This document shows, piece after piece, positions 59,488 to 64,000 of a DNA stretch of 64,000 nucleotides (position 1 is the first letter of the stretch; the number at the start of each line of letters is the position of its first letter). The notes below the pieces were generated by a model. That model worked only from the letters and a program-made list of their open reading frames with translations, did no database searches and was not told the DNA's origin. A program made the position numbers and the translations under genes. This DNA comes from Candidatus Gastranaerophilales bacterium (GTDB lineage: Bacteria > Cyanobacteriota > Vampirovibrionia > Gastranaerophilales > Gastranaerophilaceae). Location of the stretch: positions 1 through 64,000 of the forward strand of contig JAEELO010000006.1 of the NCBI GenBank assembly GCA_016282705.1, in the 5' to 3' direction.

Positions 59488-60627
59488 ATGTCCAAAACAA
59501 TTTCGGAAAACAGAAGGATAAGTGTTAGTGAATTACCTTCAGAAATACCTGATTTTTCAGCTTCATTTGAGCCTAAAGATTCACTTATAAAAAAATGGAT
59601 AATAAACTGGATTAAATCTGCTATTTCAAAAAAAGAAATTAAAGAAAATGATTTAATTCCTAATAAAGCCGATATTTCGCATCATTTAGGCGTAAGTATC
59701 GGTACGGTACAGAATGCTATAAGATATGTTGAAGATGAAGGATATTTAAAATCTAAACAGAAATTAGGTACAATGATTTCCAATTGTACAAACCCTATTT
59801 CTCAAGATAATAAATCAACATCTAAACGTGATAAAGCCGTATTAGCAATAAAAAAAGCAATAATACAAAAAAATTATAAAATAGGAAAACCGATTCCTTC
59901 AACAAGAAAAATGTCCGATTTCTTGGGAATATCTCAAAATACAACACGCCTTGCATACGAATTTTTATGTTCCGAGGGAATACTTGAATCTATGCAAATG
60001 CGAGGTAATGATTCTAACTGGTATTTAAAAAGAATGCCGTCAATTACTTCAATTGATATTAAAAGTATTGAAAATATGTCAGCAGATACTTTAGTAGATA
60101 AAATCACCAAAAGTTTAAAATATTACTTACACGATAATTTTAAATTAGGCGATAAAATACCTTCACACGAAGAACTTGCAAAAAATTTAAACGTAAGTAT
60201 TAAAACAATAAATGATTGTATAAAATCCCTTAACAAAGAGGGTATTGTTATATCAAGAAGGGGCAGATACGGAAGTATATTATCTCAAAACCCGTTAAAC
60301 CCTGTATATGAACCATTAAAAGAAAATTCAATATTTGCAAAAGCTGAAGATGCAGCATTTTATAGTTATCAAAAAATCAAGTCACAAATAACAGACCTTA
60401 TAAACAAAAGTTATAATGCAGGTGAAAAATTACCATCAATGCTTGAATTATCAGCAAAATTTGATGTCAGTACAAATACAGTCAGAAAAGCATTGATTTC
60501 ATTGGAACAAGATGGCATTGTTACTTTTGGACGAGGCAGATTCGGAGGTACATTTGTTATAGAAAAACCGTCAAATTCTGAAAAACAGCAATATCAGTGG
60601 ATTTCTATAAATCCTGATTATATATAG
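59488..60627 (+). CDS. Transcriptional regulator with four tandem GntR-type winged-helix domains
   Basis: 379 aa; four consecutive P--xx-xx-LgVSxxTVxxAixxLexEGxIxxxxxxGxxV-like blocks. Confidence 0.8.
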   Translation: MSKTISENRRISVSELPSEIPDFSASFEPKDSLIKKWIINWIKSAISKKEIKENDLIPNKADISHHLGVSIGTVQNAIRYVEDEGYLKSKQKLGTMISNCTNPISQDNKSTSKRDKAVLAIKKAIIQKNYKIGKPIPSTRKMSDFLGISQNTTRLAYEFLCSEGILESMQMRGNDSNWYLKRMPSITSIDIKSIENMSADTLVDKITKSLKYYLHDNFKLGDKIPSHEELAKNLNVSIKTINDCIKSLNKEGIVISRRGRYGSILSQNPLNPVYEPLKENSIFAKAEDAAFYSYQKIKSQITDLINKSYNAGEKLPSMLELSAKFDVSTNTVRKALISLEQDGIVTFGRGRFGGTFVIEKPSNSEKQQYQWISINPDYI

Positions 60628-60809
60628 TTTTTATGTTTATAAAAACAATTTAATTCAATAAATTTTACATTGTAAAACTCTTTCAAGTATTGACTTATAA
60701 AAATTATTGAAACTAACCACATGCTAAAACCATAAATAAGTGTTACAATTATAATATAATTCGTCATTAGACATTTTATATATGTACTAGATAATAAAGG
60801 AGGCTCCCT

Positions 60810-60977
60810 ATGTCAAATTGTGTATCTGAAGTTCCACAGACTTCAAAAATAAAAACATCTAAATTTACTGAAGAATTTGAAAAATATTTACAAAAACAAT
60901 CATTAAAAGCAACATTTAACGGTTGTGATATAGAAACATTCAGTTGGTATAAAAAGATGCTCGGCATAGGTTGTTAG
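60810..60977 (+). CDS. 55-aa Cys-containing small protein of unknown function
   Basis: My own translation: MSNCVSEVPQTSKIKTSKFTEEFEKYLQKQSLKATFNGCDIETFSWYKKMLGIGC. Strong SD (aaaggaggct) just upstream and a terminator just downstream. Not in the ORF track (below its size cutoff). Confidence 0.7.
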   Translation: MSNCVSEVPQTSKIKTSKFTEEFEKYLQKQSLKATFNGCDIETFSWYKKMLGIGC

Positions 60978-60994
60978 AATTATAAAATATAATA

Positions 60995-61026
60995 AAAAAA
61001 GGAACACAAAATGTTCCTTTTTTTTA
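60995..61026 (+). terminator. Rho-independent terminator after the 55-aa ORF
   Basis: aaaaggaaca-caaaa-tgttccttttttttt hairpin with T tract. Confidence 0.8.
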
Positions 61027-61053
61027 TTGAAAATTTTCTGCTAAAATACTGAT

Positions 61054-61875
61054 ATGAAATTATTATCAAAAATATTATTTTTAATATTAATAGTTATTTC
61101 AATGTCTTCTGCGGTTTTTGCAGAAGAAATACTTATTCTTTTTGATGCTTCTGTCAGCATGAATGAAGATTTTTACGGAAGTCCTAAATATGTTGTTGCA
61201 ATCAGAGAAGCAAAAAAATTTCTTTCAACACTAGATAATAACCGAAGTATAGGACTTCGTACAATAGGTATTAAAGTTGATGAACAAGTTCTGAATTACG
61301 TGATGAACCCTGCTTCTATGTGTAAAGCAACGCAATTAGACGTACCTATCAGAAAAGGGAATAATCAATATATTAATACCGCATTAGACAGTATTCTTCC
61401 TTTGGGAACTACGCCATTAGAGTATAGTTTAAGAACAGCTATTAATTCTGATTTTTCATATGGCAGTGATTTAAAGCATATAGTTTTAATTACGGATGGT
61501 GCTGAAAGCTGTGATGCAGACCCTTGCAGATTTATAAGACAAGTAATGCAAAAGAGAAAAGATATCAGAATTGATGTAATTGCTATTTCTGTTAATAACA
61601 ATGATTTTCTGCAATTAAAATGTCTTACTGATGCAACATCAGGCATAATTACAAATATAAAAAATCCGCAAGAATTACCTAAAGCATATAGTGAAATTCT
61701 TGCTCAACCTTCAATTAATAATACGGCATCTAATTATTCCCGACCGTCAGTTAATAATACTGCAACATCTTATTCTCAGCCTTCAGTTAATAATGTTACA
61801 CCCGCATACGTTCAAAGTGAAAAACAAACAAAAGCAATTTTATATAAAACTATTTACTTTGACACTTATGATTAA
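61054..61875 (+). CDS. Secreted von Willebrand factor A-domain protein (tandem copy 1)
   Basis: Signal peptide; MIDAS-like DASVSMN; ITDGAESCDADPC; C-terminal QPSVNNxxxxYxx repeats. Confidence 0.85.
   Translation: MKLLSKILFLILIVISMSSAVFAEEILILFDASVSMNEDFYGSPKYVVAIREAKKFLSTLDNNRSIGLRTIGIKVDEQVLNYVMNPASMCKATQLDVPIRKGNNQYINTALDSILPLGTTPLEYSLRTAINSDFSYGSDLKHIVLITDGAESCDADPCRFIRQVMQKRKDIRIDVIAISVNNNDFLQLKCLTDATSGIITNIKNPQELPKAYSEILAQPSINNTASNYSRPSVNNTATSYSQPSVNNVTPAYVQSEKQTKAILYKTIYFDTYD
61696..61811 (+). repeat. Short in-frame repeats encoding approx. QPSINNTASNYSR / PSVNNTATSYSQ / PSVNNVTPAYVQ
   Basis: Three consecutive related 12-13-aa units. Confidence 0.6.
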
Positions 61876-61924
61876 TGACTTAATTAATGTTTTTTGTTAG
61901 AATATAATAAGTCTGAGGTCTAAA

Positions 61925-62803
61925 TTGAAAAAGTTTATATTATTTTTTGCTTTAATATTAATATTTTCTATACTTTCTTGTGCTAAAGCGTATCAAGCTT
62001 ATGACGGGAAATATAATTATAATCAGTATGGACCGCAATCCAGAGTTCAAACATATCAAATTAATCCAAATAACTCCAATACTGAAGTACTTTTTATAGT
62101 TGATTTTTCGTCAAGTATGAGAGATTTAATGGGTTCATATACAAAAGCGCAACTGGCTTCTGATGCTTTAATTTCTATTATTAATAATACTGCCAGCCAA
62201 ACAAAAATGGGTTTAAGAATATTCGGTGTTACGGATAAACCTTTAATGACTCAAACACCTAACGGTATTCTTTTTAACAGAAATAACATTTGTACTGCTA
62301 CAAATTTGTTGTTACCAATAGCGAGATACAATGCTTCAAATATTTCATACAAACTGGCAAGAATAAATCCAAACGGCGGCACTCCTATAGGCTATTCTTT
62401 ACGTCAGGCAGTAAAATACGATTTTAGTAACGGTCCTCAACTTAAGCATATTATATTAATAACCGATGGTGGAGAGAACTGCGGCGATAATCCCTGTGCG
62501 TTTATTAACAGCTTAATGTCAATGCGCCACGATTTTAGAGTAGATGTTATTGGAATATCTGTATCTAATAATGCATATTCTCAACTTTCTTGCATCGCAA
62601 AAGCAGGAGGCGGTAACTATTATAGTATATCAAGACCACAAGATTTTAAAATAAAATTCCAGCAGGCATTGGATTCTGTTCCGCATCCCGCACAAAACAT
62701 TAATGCTTCAACAGCTGTTGCACCACCCAGATTTACACCTCCAATTGAACTTTCAAATAATAAAATTCGTTATAAAACATATGGATTTCAGTTCGGTTAC
62801 TAA
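61925..62803 (+). CDS. Secreted von Willebrand factor A-domain protein (tandem copy 2)
   Basis: TTG start; signal peptide; FIVDFSSSMRDL MIDAS; ITDGGENCGDNPC. Confidence 0.85.
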   Translation: MKKFILFFALILIFSILSCAKAYQAYDGKYNYNQYGPQSRVQTYQINPNNSNTEVLFIVDFSSSMRDLMGSYTKAQLASDALISIINNTASQTKMGLRIFGVTDKPLMTQTPNGILFNRNNICTATNLLLPIARYNASNISYKLARINPNGGTPIGYSLRQAVKYDFSNGPQLKHIILITDGGENCGDNPCAFINSLMSMRHDFRVDVIGISVSNNAYSQLSCIAKAGGGNYYSISRPQDFKIKFQQALDSVPHPAQNINASTAVAPPRFTPPIELSNNKIRYKTYGFQFGY

Positions 62804-62875
62804 ATAACATTATATAAAAGATTAATGACAATGCATATTATTTTTGATAATATTGCATTGAGAAGTGAGTGAAAT

Positions 62876-63607
62876 ATGAAAAAAGCAATATTATTTTTTA
62901 TTTTGTCTTGTGTATTATGCTTAACGGCATATTCTGCAAATTATACGTATTCAACACCGGATACTTATAAATATAATCCAAAAGAATCAACATCAATAAA
63001 AGAAAAAATTCTATTTATAGTTGATTTTTCAAACAGTATGAACGAAAATCTCGGACACCGCAGAAAAATAGATATTGCTTTATCAACAATGAGGGAAATT
63101 CTGCCGTTAATTCCCTCAAATGTAGCTGTAGGACTCAGAGTATACGGGCACAGAACTGGATTTACACCAAAACAGAGCTGCACAGCATCTCAATTGGTTT
63201 CTCCAATACAAACTAACAATTCTGCAAACATTTATGCAAGACTTAATTCTATAAATGCAGTCGGTTGGACTCCTATTACATATTCATTGAAACAAGCAGC
63301 ATATTATGATTTTGACGATACAACATCAAAAAAACGTATAATATTAATTAGTGACGGCGGTGAAAACTGTGATGAAAGTCCTTGTGATTTTATTATTAAT
63401 TTACAAAAATATCGCGATGATATTAGAATAGATGTAATCGCACTTGCTATTGGGGATATGGATGCCAATAATCAATTAAAATGCGTAGCACTTGTTACAT
63501 CCGGTAAATTTTATAATGCAAATACTGCAAGTGAGTTAAAAAACAGCTTAGAAGATTCTCTTAATCTACAAAAAGAAGTTCAAGGCGTAATTATTCAAAA
63601 CCATTAA
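62876..63607 (+). CDS. Secreted von Willebrand factor A-domain protein (tandem copy 3)
   Basis: Signal peptide; FIVDFSNSMNEN MIDAS; ISDGGENCDESPC. Confidence 0.85.
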   Translation: MKKAILFFILSCVLCLTAYSANYTYSTPDTYKYNPKESTSIKEKILFIVDFSNSMNENLGHRRKIDIALSTMREILPLIPSNVAVGLRVYGHRTGFTPKQSCTASQLVSPIQTNNSANIYARLNSINAVGWTPITYSLKQAAYYDFDDTTSKKRIILISDGGENCDESPCDFIINLQKYRDDIRIDVIALAIGDMDANNQLKCVALVTSGKFYNANTASELKNSLEDSLNLQKEVQGVIIQNH

Positions 63608-63713
63608 TAAATAGAGCTTTTTTATGAAGAATTGTAATTTATTCGACTACACTTTAGCAAAATTATGTATCAGTGTTTTTTTACAATTGGATACTTAAAG
63701 AGGATGTTTATGT

Positions 63714-64000
63714 ATGAGAATAACTTCAATCGGTTCAACATATTACAGCGGTAATATAAAAAAATCATTAAATTTTGGTTCCGGTGTTTATGTAGCTAAA
63801 AGAGCTAATCCTGATAATAATACATATGTATTCATAGGAAATATGGATTTAGAAGGTTTACATCAATATAGCAAAACTTCTGATAATACATGTAAAAACA
63901 GTATTATAGAAGAGCTTCAATATGGATGTTTTACTGTTCCTTATGGTGATCCGAGAGGTTTAACCCATATTGGATACAGATATATCGACAAATTTGGCGG
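63714..64000 (+). CDS. Hypothetical protein, 3' truncated by window edge
   Basis: Open frame from ATG 63714 to the window end: MRITSIGSTYYSGNIKKSLNFGSGVYVAKRANPDNNTYVFIGNMDLEGLHQYSK...; N-terminus resembles that of the HNH gene (MRITPVTPNITFGTKK). Confidence 0.6.
   Translation, partial: MRITSIGSTYYSGNIKKSLNFGSGVYVAKRANPDNNTYVFIGNMDLEGLHQYSKTSDNTCKNSIIEELQYGCFTVPYGDPRGLTHIGYRYIDKFG

Noticed and set aside
60776-60967. 63-aa minus-strand ORF
   Set aside because: Antisense to the 55-aa plus-strand ORF, which has the strong SD and a correctly placed terminator.

Overview
AT-rich, gene-dense bacterial chromosome segment with about 50 CDS and no rRNA, tRNA, CRISPR array, transposase or phage module that I could recognise. 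Protein content points to a gut-type non-photosynthetic cyanobacterial relative (Vampirovibrionia/Gastranaerophilales-like). Clues are a DprA/SLOG-like protein of the type conserved in cyanobacteria, a possible Tic20-like membrane protein, RecG with an N-terminal extension, and a RpaB/OmpR-type regulator. This lineage call is inference from content, not a phylogeny. Recognisable housekeeping genes: hppA, recJ, fixX/fixC, amidase_3, gdhA, ruvX, lgt, recG, glgA, rlmD/trmA-type methyltransferase, pcrA/uvrD, msbA-like ABC transporter and UDP-xylose synthase-like epimerase. Points worth a second look: (1) a 503-519 aa protein at 33.6-35.1 kb carrying the set of short motifs expected of a RelA/SpoT-type nucleotide pyrophosphokinase, with a large insertion; (2) a regulator at 59.5-60.6 kb that appears to hold four tandem GntR-type winged-helix domains; (3) an unlisted 55-aa Cys-containing small protein at 60810-60977 with a strong Shine-Dalgarno and its own terminator; (4) a stand-alone ClpX-type zinc finger; (5) a paralogous pair of Ala/Gly-helix, Lys-rich proteins; (6) glycogen synthase with a roughly 200-aa hydrophobic/coiled-coil N-terminal extension; (7) three tandem secreted vWA proteins; (8) a recurring N-terminal 'hydrophobic-x-F-G-[ST]' motif in otherwise unrelated proteins; (9) a Thr/Pro/Gln tandem-repeat surface-like protein at the left edge.
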